Assembly: GCA_017419895.1 (NCBI GenBank)
Contig: JAFOKI010000115.1
Coordinates: 1 to 16,530 of the forward strand
Direction of reading: 5' to 3'
Origin: Eubacterium sp.
GTDB taxonomy: Bacteria > Bacillota > Clostridia > Peptostreptococcales > Anaerovoracaceae
DNA: 16,530 nucleotides
Part shown: positions 1-6,656 of the stretch, in pieces
How positions within the stretch are numbered: the first letter of the stretch is position 1
Layout: the number at the start of each line of letters is the position of its first letter
The notes under the pieces: model-generated
The model's database searches: none
What the model was told of the DNA's origin: nothing
Seen by the model: only the letters and a program-made list of their open reading frames with translations
Program-made: the position numbers and the translations under genes

Positions 1-1
1 G

Positions 2-55
2 AATTTTGACAGGTCGATGGGAGCACTGAGCCGGGCGGGTTATGAGGTGGAGTGA
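2..55 (+). CDS. 3' end of an unidentified gene (partial)
   Basis: Only the last 17 codons and a TGA stop are inside the window, reading NFDRSMGALSRAGYEVE. The other two plus-strand frames close almost at once. A strong terminator 41 bases downstream supports a real gene end here. The tail is too short to assign a family, and the gene starts upstream of the window. Confidence 0.45.
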   Translation, partial: NFDRSMGALSRAGYEVE

Positions 56-96
56 GAAAAGCACCGGGCCGACGTATACAGGACAGAACATATAAC

Positions 97-125
97 AAAG
101 GCATGCTCTTCGGAGCATGCCTTTT
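97..125 (+). terminator. Rho-independent terminator after the first partial gene
   Basis: A perfect 12-bp stem (97-108 with 113-124) is closed by a TTCG tetraloop and ends in a short T run. The outer A:T pairs make it potentially bidirectional, but only a plus-strand gene precedes it. Confidence 0.85.
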
Positions 126-227
126 CAAGTTGCTGCGTCGAACAGTTTCGCGCGGTTGAGATTCCGTGCATCGCGTCGGAAGCCTTTGTTGAAACGATTA
201 GTTCCCCACTAACATTTTTTGTGTAAA

Positions 228-261
228 TATGATATCATAATATTGTCAGAGAATTATGACA
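228..261 (+). promoter_or_regulatory. Promoter/operator region with two dyads upstream of secreted protein 1
   Basis: A 12-bp perfect palindrome, TATGATATCATA (228-239), contains most of a possible -10 box CATAAT (236-241). Right after it comes a second dyad, TGTCA-N8-TGACA (244-248 and 257-261). No convincing -35 box sits at standard spacing. The layout fits repressor sites over a weak promoter, but no regulator family can be named. The rest of the 126-306 gap shows nothing else recognisable. Confidence 0.3.
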
Positions 262-306
262 TATTGAATCGGGGAAAAGACGTTCGATGTACGTTAGGAG
301 GGAAGC

Positions 307-1245
307 ATGGAAATCAATAAGAAAAGGATAGTGACGATCCTTTGCGCGCTCGCTGTGATCCTGATGATCATACCATTCGTTTCCGGCCAGAGAGCGCATG
401 CGATGGCGAATTTTGAACTTGACAGGACAGAGCTCACGTTTACGGCCGAGTCAGATGAGTATGAAACGATAGCGATCACAAAGGATTCATGCTCGATCAA
501 ATCACTCAAAAACAATGACCCGGATATTTTTACCGCGGTTATAAAAAACGGTTATTATGGTACCGGTAAGGATGATTACATGTACATCTGGCCGCTGAAA
601 GAGGGCACGGGCACGATGACCGTAACGGGAGTAGACGGTACGGATATCACCGTTACTATTATAGTAAAAGCCGAGGCGCTGCAGCGCCAGGTGCAGGATA
701 AGACATATATCCGTCACTGCTGGTACGGGACGAAAAAACTGGTCATCGAATCGATAAACGGCGCGTCGGGTACAGTAAAAGTCGGAAAGGACAAATACAA
801 ATTCAACGTAGGTTCATCCGAAAAAACTACAGTAAAACTTAAAAAAGTATATCCGCTCAACACGAAAGTCAAACTCACGGCAAAATGCGGGATCTACGAG
901 AAGAAGATCTCGGAGAAGCTGACCAGCTGGACACAGATCAACTACGTCAAGGCATCCAAGAAAAAGCTTAAGCTCACGCTTGACAATGTACATAAAGGAG
1001 ACGTAGTCAAGGTCACCTACAAAGGTAAGACATACACCAAGAAGATCAAAAAAGACAAAGACAACAAGACCTATAAAACCACGATCACGGTGAAAAACAG
1101 CCTGACAAAGAAAGCAAAACTGACACTCAAAATCGTGAACAAGGACAAGAAGACACTCTTCTCTGAAAAAGTCAAACTTAAAAACTGGGAATTCGATTAC
1201 AATCCTGAGCCCGATGACGATTATACCGACCCGAATGAGGAGTGA
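307..1245 (+). CDS. Secreted Lys-rich Ig-like protein, paralogue 1
   Basis: This 312-residue exported protein has no assigned function. Residues 1-32 form a signal peptide: KKR, a hydrophobic core, and a likely cleavage site after RAHA. Residues about 35-122 resemble a Big2-type bacterial Ig domain (FELDRTELTF near the start, GTGTMTVTGVDGTDITVTI near the end). Two Lys-rich beta-rich units follow, about 132-205 and 212-294. Each runs KKL..., a GK/GKTY-like turn and an NTK or TKKAKLTL strand, similar in style to Big_6-like Ig repeats. The second carries VHKGDVVKVTYKGKTY and IVNKDKKTLF. The tail (295-312) is strongly acidic. No LPXTG anchor, transmembrane anchor or catalytic motif is visible. 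The start is fixed by TAGGAGG 6 bases before ATG. It is clearly paralogous to the proteins at 6657 and 8064. Exact Pfam membership is inference. Confidence 0.85.
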   Translation: MEINKKRIVTILCALAVILMIIPFVSGQRAHAMANFELDRTELTFTAESDEYETIAITKDSCSIKSLKNNDPDIFTAVIKNGYYGTGKDDYMYIWPLKEGTGTMTVTGVDGTDITVTIIVKAEALQRQVQDKTYIRHCWYGTKKLVIESINGASGTVKVGKDKYKFNVGSSEKTTVKLKKVYPLNTKVKLTAKCGIYEKKISEKLTSWTQINYVKASKKKLKLTLDNVHKGDVVKVTYKGKTYTKKIKKDKDNKTYKTTITVKNSLTKKAKLTLKIVNKDKKTLFSEKVKLKNWEFDYNPEPDDDYTDPNEE

Positions 1246-1325
1246 TCCAAAAAGTACCGGAAGAGGCAGCCGGTGACCGGGAATCATCGTTCCTGTAATG
1301 CAATCGAGGATAATAAACACAACAA

Positions 1326-1355
1326 AGCCGCCGCGTTTCCACGCGGCGGCTGTTT
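1326..1355. terminator. Bidirectional terminator between secreted protein 1 and the serpin gene
   Basis: An 11-bp GC-rich stem (1326-1336 with 1341-1351) has a TTCC loop and is followed by TTTT on the plus strand. On the minus strand it is followed by TTTGTT. It lies between two convergent genes and can serve both. Confidence 0.85.
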
Positions 1356-1376
1356 TACAAATTCCTTTATTGCTGC

Positions 1377-2987
1377 TTATTTAATGGATTCAGTATCTCC
1401 TATGAACAGCGGGAGGCCTGTGTCCACGTCAACGATCGCGTATACGAACGGGCGGGTGAGGTGGATCCGGATCGGGTCTTCCGGCGGATAAGCGGCGCTG
1501 GCTTTCGCGACAACAGCTGTTACTGCGGCAGCCTTTGTTCCATTCTCATCGAGCTCGATGTGCGTCTTATGAATGACGTCGTCGATCTTGATAGCGGGCG
1601 ATCCCGCATCCATATCGGTGAGTCCCGAGAAATCCGCGCTATCCGTGAAAGCTGTCTGCATACCCATTTCATAGAGTACACTTGCCATGGAAGTTTCGTA
1701 ATCGTAGCTGAATTTCGGTAGCCTTATGCTGACGAGGCCTGTCTTCTTTGCGTTCCAGGCGTTTATGAAAGCCTCTCCTGAAAGCATCGTGATGAACTCA
1801 TCGGATGTTTTGCCGGCAGGCGGGAGAATACCGACGAAAGCGGTCTTGCCGCCTTTGTAGTACTTGACAAACCCAAGTCCTCCGGCAAGCTCGATGTAAT
1901 TCATGTTCTCGGTCTCGCCCATCATATCGACCTGTTTGACCGCGCCATTCGCATCGGTGAAATCCGCTTTGAATGTGCCGTTGAACGGCGCAGCCCACTT
2001 GCCTTCAAACGCGATAGCGTTCATTACTACCAAGCACACGTCGGATTCGAGTCTGTCAATCACCTTATCGATCATGTTGCGGGTGTTGTTGAAGACCCAG
2101 TTGTTCATGTCGGCGACGGTGGTATTGTTGAAAGGCGCCTCGTAGAACTCCGCATTATGCAGATTCTTGTTGGTCTTGAGGAAACCGTCCTTTACGGTCA
2201 TAACGCCTTTCCTGGCCCATATTGAATTAGCGATGGAATAGATAACGTCTTTAGAACCCGAAAGCCTGCTATTTAGCCCGGAAAGATAATTGTTGAACTG
2301 AAGCGCCGTAAGGCTGCCGCCCATCGTCTGTTCCATCTCGGTGAGAGTGTTTCCGACAGCACCGTTCTCCATCATCGCAAGGGCAGTCATCACTGAATCG
2401 GGTGAGATCAGCAGGTTGCCTTTCTTGCCTTTTGCCAGGTCACTGGCCTGTGTGCGCTTAAGCAGATCGATCGAGAAATCCGCTGCGGCATTGATGAATC
2501 CCTGACTCGTAGCAGCCGCAGCAGGTTCGTACTTGTACTTGCCGGAAAGATCCACGGATGATGAGCTGAGCGGCCGGATCACTATTTCGCGTTCATCAGA
2601 TCCGGTTGAAGTTCCGGTCTTGGTCTTCTTTACCTTTACCTTGCACTTCAGGGTCTTCTTGCCGATCTTGGCCTTGATGTAGCAGGTGCCCTTTTTCTTG
2701 CCCGCTTTTATCGTGGCTGTCTGGCGGTATTTCCCTTTTGTCTTTTTGATGGTTGCGATTTTCTTGTTAGTCGTGGACCATTTGACTTTTTTCTTTGCGT
2801 TCTTGACTTTGATAGTCGCAGTCTTTTTGACTTTCAGCGTGATCGTCTTTTTCGACAGTTTGGGCTTGGCGGCGTACGATGGATTCGTTACTGCCGCGGC
2901 AAAAAGCACCGCAGCAGCGATGACCGCGCAGATAAGGGCGGTAAGGATGCGTTTTAGCGCTTTGTTTTCATGTAATGTAGTAGTCAT
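1377..2987 (-). CDS. Secreted serpin with N-terminal Lys-rich Big2-like domain
   Basis: This 536-residue exported protein is predicted to inhibit serine (or cysteine) proteases outside the cell by the serpin suicide-trap mechanism. Residues 1-39 are a signal peptide ending PSYA. Residues about 41-121 are a Big2-like Ig domain extremely rich in Lys (KWSTTNKKIATI). A Ser/Thr linker follows, then a complete serpin domain, about 165-532. Family signatures are ISPDSVMTALAMMENGA (195-211), NAIAFEGKWAAPFN (323-336) and RPFVYAIVDVDTGLPLFIGD near the end. The hinge ENGTKAAAVTAV (481-492) has the small residues typical of inhibitory serpins. Canonical spacing puts P1 at Ser497, with Lys495 at P3. Siropins of Eubacterium siraeum are known inhibitory gut serpins; kinship to them is inference. 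A weak SD (AAAGG) precedes ATG. The gene starts 40 bases after the glycosyltransferase gene on the same strand, so the two may be co-transcribed. Confidence 0.93.
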   Translation of the reverse strand: MTTTLHENKALKRILTALICAVIAAAVLFAAAVTNPSYAAKPKLSKKTITLKVKKTATIKVKNAKKKVKWSTTNKKIATIKKTKGKYRQTATIKAGKKKGTCYIKAKIGKKTLKCKVKVKKTKTGTSTGSDEREIVIRPLSSSSVDLSGKYKYEPAAAATSQGFINAAADFSIDLLKRTQASDLAKGKKGNLLISPDSVMTALAMMENGAVGNTLTEMEQTMGGSLTALQFNNYLSGLNSRLSGSKDVIYSIANSIWARKGVMTVKDGFLKTNKNLHNAEFYEAPFNNTTVADMNNWVFNNTRNMIDKVIDRLESDVCLVVMNAIAFEGKWAAPFNGTFKADFTDANGAVKQVDMMGETENMNYIELAGGLGFVKYYKGGKTAFVGILPPAGKTSDEFITMLSGEAFINAWNAKKTGLVSIRLPKFSYDYETSMASVLYEMGMQTAFTDSADFSGLTDMDAGSPAIKIDDVIHKTHIELDENGTKAAAVTAVVAKASAAYPPEDPIRIHLTRPFVYAIVDVDTGLPLFIGDTESIK

Positions 2988-3027
2988 GATCTAAGCCTTT
3001 CTGTTTTTGACATTGAGTTTGACAGAC

Positions 3028-4053
3028 TCAAGGATTCCTTTCTTTGATCAGCTTTTTTATCAATATCCCGGCTACTGCGGGAAAAAGAAGCGGGAAGTCG
3101 CACAGTATTCTGAAAGCGTATCTGATTTTGTAACGAAGTTTGTCTCGTGGTATCCCTGATTGTTTAGCCCATTCACGGACTGCCCTGTATCCTTCTTTAT
3201 CTTTGAATACTATTAGGCAGCAGGCGGCGTAAGTCACTGCTCTTTTAGCAACATCTCCGACAATCAGCGGAATATATTCGGGATGGTGCTCCTTCATATA
3301 ATCATATCTTCTGCTTCGCTGTAGGTAAAGCCATTTTTCTGCGCTGAGGTCCCGCATTCCGGTTTCCATTATACTTCCGGCATGACACCGTTTGTAGTAT
3401 AAGGATTCGTGTATCACGACCGCTGAATGAGCGGTGTCGATGAGTTTGTGCATTATGGCCTCATCTTCCCAGAGTTCACCGACAGGAAAACGGATATCGT
3501 TAAACAGCTCTTTTCTGTACAGTTTGCTCCAGACGTATGCCGGGAGCCGGAAAGATTGCAGTCTGGCTTCCATTAGCGGAGACATATCATCATAGTATCC
3601 GGACGGAAGATCGTTGGGTCTCGGATCCAGCGCGTTTTCGCCGTAATAGTCAAAGTGATCGAAAAAAACCATATCGGCGTCATATGTTGTGATCGCAGTA
3701 TATGCCTTCTCGCAGAAATCCGGAGAAACAAAGTCATCGCTGTCGACGAACATTATCAAATCTGCGCGGGCCTCATCTATACCGTGGTTTCTCGCAGCGG
3801 AGAGGCCGGCGTTTTCCTGCTTAATGTAATGTATCCTCGTATCTCGGTCCGCGTATTCCTCACAGATCCCGGTATCGGCTTCGCTTCCGCCGTCGTTCAC
3901 CAATATGATTTCGATGTTTTCAAGCGTCTGGGCGAGAACGGAATCCAAACACTCTCTCAGGTACTTTTCCACATGATAAACAGGGATGATGACAGAGATA
4001 AGTGCATACCTATCTTGAGTGCTAGTACTGAGTATTTTGTTTACATTATCCAT
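3028..4053 (-). CDS. Family 2 glycosyltransferase (GT-A fold), copy A
   Basis: A 341-residue cytoplasmic enzyme predicted to move a sugar from a nucleotide donor to a surface glycan; donor and acceptor are unknown. The GT2 start ISVIIPVYHVEKYLRECLDS (19-38), NDGGSEADTG, ENAGLSAARNHGI and the metal-binding DSDDF (104-108) are all present. The C-terminal half has WSKLYRKELF and GELWEDEA, typical of WcaA/CapJ-like GT2 proteins. The chosen ATG begins MDNVNKIL. A further 72 codons are open upstream, but they overlap the divergent gene, read as its antisense and do not resemble a GT. No SD is visible before this ATG, while a possible extended -10 (TGTTATCAT on the minus strand) ends 6 bases before it, so the mRNA may be leaderless. 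It is homologous to the divergent gene at 4120. The serpin gene follows on the same strand. Confidence 0.9.
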   Translation of the reverse strand: MDNVNKILSTSTQDRYALISVIIPVYHVEKYLRECLDSVLAQTLENIEIILVNDGGSEADTGICEEYADRDTRIHYIKQENAGLSAARNHGIDEARADLIMFVDSDDFVSPDFCEKAYTAITTYDADMVFFDHFDYYGENALDPRPNDLPSGYYDDMSPLMEARLQSFRLPAYVWSKLYRKELFNDIRFPVGELWEDEAIMHKLIDTAHSAVVIHESLYYKRCHAGSIMETGMRDLSAEKWLYLQRSRRYDYMKEHHPEYIPLIVGDVAKRAVTYAACCLIVFKDKEGYRAVREWAKQSGIPRDKLRYKIRYAFRILCDFPLLFPAVAGILIKKLIKERNP

Positions 4054-4068
4054 AATTGCATGATAACA
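4040..4068. promoter_or_regulatory. Overlapping divergent promoters of the glycosyltransferase pair
   Basis: On the minus strand, the extended -10 TG-T-TATCAT (plus-strand ATGATA at 4060-4065, TG complement at 4067-4068) lies 17 bases from a weak TTCACG box further right. On the plus strand, TTTACA (4040-4045) and GATAAC (4062-4067) are 16 bases apart. The two -10 boxes share bases, so polymerase could not occupy both at once. Both are visual matches only. Confidence 0.35.
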
Positions 4069-4090
4069 TAAAAAAGTGAAAACGTGAAAG

Positions 4091-4123
4091 ATGAAACGGG
4101 TTGAAACTATAGAAAACCAATGA
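4091..4123 (+). CDS. Possible 10-codon leader ORF upstream of glycosyltransferase B
   Basis: An ATG at 4091 opens the peptide MKRVETIENQ. Its stop overlaps the start of the glycosyltransferase gene in an ATGA arrangement. The downstream gene has no clear SD, so coupled translation would explain how its start is used. The leader itself has only a weak purine stretch before it. This is an inference from layout; it could be chance. Confidence 0.25.
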   Translation: MKRVETIENQ

Positions 4124-5139
4124 CCAGAGAAGAAGATACAGAGAAAAAGAAAATAGATGGTGAACAGGCCGCGAAAAGCAGTGCGAAGGTCTCGGTCATA
4201 GTTCCGGTTTATCATGTTGAAAAATACCTGCCTGCTTGTCTTGACAGCATACTGGGACAGACTTTTCATGATTTTGAATTGATACTTATAAACGACGGCG
4301 GTTCAGAAGAAGATACCGCGATATGCAAGCGGTATGCCGCCGGTGACAGCCGTATCAAATATATTGAGCAGGAAAACAAAGGCCTTTCAGGAGCCAGAAA
4401 CGCCGGCCTCTCACAAGCGGCGGGTGAGTGGATACTTTTCTGTGACAGCGATGATTGGATAGAATTAAATACTATTGAAAAATGCATTAAAACCGCGGAG
4501 TCGGCTAATGCTGATATGGTTATATTCGGCGTATCGTTCAGTGTGGGGGCGGCAGAGTATGGAACAAATCAGCCGCTGCCGGAGGGCGTGTATGACCCGG
4601 AGACTGTACTGGGCGAACTGGCGTCTCTCAGGCTTATGCCAAATGCGTGGAACAAGTTCATGAGGAAGAAACTGATTGAGGACGTAGAATTCCCTTTGGG
4701 AGAGCATTGGGAAGATGTTGCGGTTATTCATATACCAATATCAAGGGCAGATAGGATCTATATAATTGACGACAATTTGTATCATTATCTGCAGAGGCAA
4801 GATGCGATAACCAAGGTCGATATGCAGAATGGCAGCATCGTGAAATGGCGTTTCGTACAGTACAGTAAAAGATATGATTTTCTTAAAAGAAATTATCCTG
4901 AAAATGCAGCCCTTATAGAGGCAGCAAAGCCGTCAGTGCTTAAGAACGGACTAAAATATGCAGCGTATTGTCTGAAAATATCAAAGGATAAGGAAGAATA
5001 CCGCAAGACAAGAAGAACCATAATGTCCGGTGAATTTGACAGTGGTGCTGTGTCCGGAAAACTGAAAGCAGTTCTTTTCGTGTTCAGATACGCCCCGCAT
5101 GTATTTCGTCTGAGCGCAGAAAGAATTCTAAGATCCTGA
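4120..5139 (+). CDS. Family 2 glycosyltransferase (GT-A fold), copy B
   Basis: A 339-residue GT2 enzyme predicted to add a sugar to a cell-surface glycan; substrate unknown. After a charged N-terminus, VSVIVPVYHVEKYLPACLDS (24-43), INDGGSEEDTA, ENKGLSGARNAGL and DSDDW (109-113, the metal/nucleotide site) define the catalytic domain. The C-terminal region holds AWNKFMRKKL, GEHWEDVA and a YDFLKRNYPE segment that aligns with YDYMKEHHPE in the divergent copy. The two genes are therefore old duplicates in opposite orientation. No other in-frame start is possible upstream, because a TGA lies at 4102; the ATG lacks a strong SD. Codon choice looks more AT-rich than in the neighbouring operons, a weak hint of transfer. 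Confidence is high for the family and low for the role. Confidence 0.92.
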   Translation: MTREEDTEKKKIDGEQAAKSSAKVSVIVPVYHVEKYLPACLDSILGQTFHDFELILINDGGSEEDTAICKRYAAGDSRIKYIEQENKGLSGARNAGLSQAAGEWILFCDSDDWIELNTIEKCIKTAESANADMVIFGVSFSVGAAEYGTNQPLPEGVYDPETVLGELASLRLMPNAWNKFMRKKLIEDVEFPLGEHWEDVAVIHIPISRADRIYIIDDNLYHYLQRQDAITKVDMQNGSIVKWRFVQYSKRYDFLKRNYPENAALIEAAKPSVLKNGLKYAAYCLKISKDKEEYRKTRRTIMSGEFDSGAVSGKLKAVLFVFRYAPHVFRLSAERILRS

Positions 5140-5173
5140 GATCAGGATTGTTTTAGATACTCATATACAAATA

Positions 5174-5213
5174 AAAAGCGCAGGCTGTGTGAAAGATATG
5201 AGCCGCGCTTTTA
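5174..5213. terminator. Bidirectional terminator between convergent genes
   Basis: AAAAGCGC (5174-5181) pairs with GCGCTTTT (5205-5212). An inner GGCT/AGCC helix lies beyond one bulged A. It sits between the ends of the glycosyltransferase B gene and the minus-strand secreted-protein gene, and the A:T outer pairs give a T run in both directions. Confidence 0.75.
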
Positions 5214-5236
5214 CTCTGTTATATTAGTGGTTCTGA

Positions 5237-5914
5237 TCAGTAGAACATGTTCTTCCCGTTGTGCTTGTAAAGTTTGATTTTCTTGCCGTTCGGCTTTTTC
5301 AGATATGTGGTCGTAGTGCCTTTTCCGTCCCACGGTGCGAAATCCTTGGATTTTTTCTCGATGATCTTATAACCCTTTACATTTGATTTTTTGTGTTTTG
5401 TATTGAATACAAAGGTGTCTTTTTTCTTATCCGTGCCGTTCAGCTTCATTGACTTTGTAACGGTCACGGTTTCGTCATCCTCGGTTTTCGGGTTGTATTT
5501 ATAGGTGGTGAAGGAATAATAGATCCTGGAGCCTGAAATTGCGAAATCTTCCATTTCCTCAATGGCGCCGGTAAGCTGTTTGCGGGACTTGCCGTTCGTT
5601 TTCACGCGGCAGAGATACGAAACGGTGCCATTGGTGCCCTGTATATAATAAATGTAGCCTTTGTGCATGGTGAATCCCCAGCAGCCGTCCATGAGAGACG
5701 GAGTGAGTTTTTTCACTTTTCCGGTCGAATTATTGACTCTGAAAATGCTGTAGCCGTCGGTGCAGTAGGTATTTTTGCTCGCTTTGTAAACTGCGCTGTA
5801 GATAGTTGTTTTTCCCGCGCCTGCGTCAGCAAATGAAAAAGCCGTGCATCCGAATGCGATAACCGCAGCGAGTACTAAAGTTACGCTTGTTCTGGTGAGT
5901 TTCTTTATATCCAT
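5237..5914 (-). CDS. Small secreted DUF5050-like beta-propeller-type protein
   Basis: A 225-residue exported protein of unknown function. Residues 1-31 are a signal peptide with a likely cleavage site after FSFADA. The mature part has short repeats typical of DUF5050/TolB-like propeller blades: YSIFRVNNSTGKVKKLT, GYIYYIQGTNGTVSYLCRVKTNGKS and SRIYYSFTTYKYN. Only about three or four blade-like units fit, too few for a closed propeller, so it may be a partial propeller, a multimer or a different beta fold. No catalytic motif or anchor is seen. A good SD (AAAGGAG) precedes the ATG. It stands alone between its own promoter and the shared terminator. The family call is by style of repeat only. Confidence 0.75.
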   Translation of the reverse strand: MDIKKLTRTSVTLVLAAVIAFGCTAFSFADAGAGKTTIYSAVYKASKNTYCTDGYSIFRVNNSTGKVKKLTPSLMDGCWGFTMHKGYIYYIQGTNGTVSYLCRVKTNGKSRKQLTGAIEEMEDFAISGSRIYYSFTTYKYNPKTEDDETVTVTKSMKLNGTDKKKDTFVFNTKHKKSNVKGYKIIEKKSKDFAPWDGKGTTTTYLKKPNGKKIKLYKHNGKNMFY

Positions 5915-5988
5915 GACGCTCTCCTTTTTTAGTTTACAGGTCTTCCTTTCAATACATAGTCGTAAAGAAAGCGAGCGGGGTTCAATGA

Positions 5989-5997
5989 ATTATAACA
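5989..5997 (-). promoter_or_regulatory. Extended -10 promoter for the DUF5050-like gene
   Basis: On the minus strand the sequence reads TG-T-TATAAT, a perfect extended -10 element (plus-strand ATTATA at 5989-5994, CA at 5996-5997). No good -35 is seen, which extended -10 promoters tolerate. The predicted leader is about 65-70 bases. Directly upstream on the minus strand is the palindrome TTTTTTAAAAAA (5998-6009). Confidence 0.6.
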
Positions 5998-6230
5998 TTT
6001 TTTAAAAAATCAGGACATAGCATTACCGGAAGATAAGCGAAGTATTGTACACCGATACTGTTATTATCGTTCGCAAAACAGAAGATGTAATGTACTAAAT
6101 TTTGTGCAATTGCAATATTTCAGAAGTTTGTGAATAAAATACTCAATAATTTGAGTTTAGTCAAAAAAATAGGTGTGGTAATCTAAACAAGCAGGCATAA
6201 TATTGAATACTAGTTGTAATTTGCAGAATT
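5998..6230. other. AT-rich divergent intergenic region
   Basis: The 328-base gap between the DUF5050-like gene and the HTH gene (5915-6242) holds the minus-strand promoter at 5989-5997 and otherwise AT-rich DNA. I see the dyads TTTTTTAAAAAA (5998-6009) and AGTAT...ATACT (about 6041-6059), and CATAAT at 6196-6201 as a possible plus-strand -10 with no convincing -35. No open frame, RNA gene or repeat family was recognised. Confidence 0.5.
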
Positions 6231-6242
6231 GAAGGGTTGGAA

Positions 6243-6443
6243 ATGATATCGTATGAACCGCTTTGGACGACTTTGATCGAAAAGAATTTGTCGACGTATG
6301 ATCTGATTTATAAAATGGGCTTTTCCGCGAATACGGTGTATCGCATGAAGCACGGGAAGAACGTGACGACCAAGACTCTTGATGAGCTTTGTTATGCGCT
6401 GAACTGCTCCATCAGTGATATCGTTCTTCACGAGAAAGAGTAA
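6243..6443 (+). CDS. Small Cro/C1-type helix-turn-helix regulator
   Basis: A 66-residue DNA-binding protein made of one HTH domain. The pattern LWTTLIEKNLSTYDLIYKMG, SANTVYRMKHGKNVTTKTLDELCYALNCSISDIV matches the five-helix Cro/C1 (XRE) fold. The recognition helix lies around SANTVYRMKHGK (28-39). No sensor or oligomerisation domain follows. The ATG at 6243 is chosen because GAAGGG ends 6 bases before it; a TTG two codons earlier would touch the SD. The gene is monocistronic, with its own terminator. Its target is unknown; the flanking secreted-protein genes are candidates by position only. Confidence 0.88.
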   Translation: MISYEPLWTTLIEKNLSTYDLIYKMGFSANTVYRMKHGKNVTTKTLDELCYALNCSISDIVLHEKE

Positions 6444-6472
6444 GCATTGCCTGTCGATCATATGCGAAGAAT

Positions 6473-6494
6473 AGACCCGCTTAGGCGGGTTTTT
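6473..6494 (+). terminator. Terminator of the HTH gene
   Basis: ACCCGC (6475-6480) pairs with GCGGGT (6485-6490) around a TTAG loop and is followed by TTTTC. The stem is short but GC-rich, about 30 bases after the HTH stop codon. Confidence 0.8.
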
Positions 6495-6553
6495 CTTTGT
6501 CATTTCACCGATGCGACACATATGAATGCCACTTAGGCCATGGGTGATATGAT

Positions 6554-6581
6554 TTGCATAAAACGATAAAAATGTTATATT
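6554..6581 (+). promoter_or_regulatory. Promoter of the secreted-protein-2/dtd/secreted-protein-3 operon
   Basis: TTGCAT (6554-6559) and TATATT (6576-6581) are separated by 16 bases, close to the vegetative consensus. The predicted leader is about 70 bases. Nothing structured is visible in that leader beyond the strong GGGGGGA SD before the ATG at 6657. Confidence 0.55.
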
Positions 6582-6656
6582 TAAGGTAAGAAGTCGAGTA
6601 TGATTTTGATGCCGCAATAGCGCTTTGTACAGAGTATTGATAAGGGGGGAATCCAA

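Noticed and set aside
4054..4269. 72-codon N-terminal extension of glycosyltransferase A
   Set aside because: It overlaps the divergent coding region and is its antisense. The GT2 domain is complete from the ATG at 4053, and the extension has no GT-like sequence.
236..6205. Shared CATAATATTG upstream of secreted protein 1 (236-245) and the HTH gene (6196-6205)
   Set aside because: A 10-base AT-rich match is expected by chance in AT-rich intergenic DNA, and the flanks differ.
6237..6242. TTG start for the HTH gene
   Set aside because: It would directly abut the GAAGGG site; the ATG at 6243 has normal spacing.
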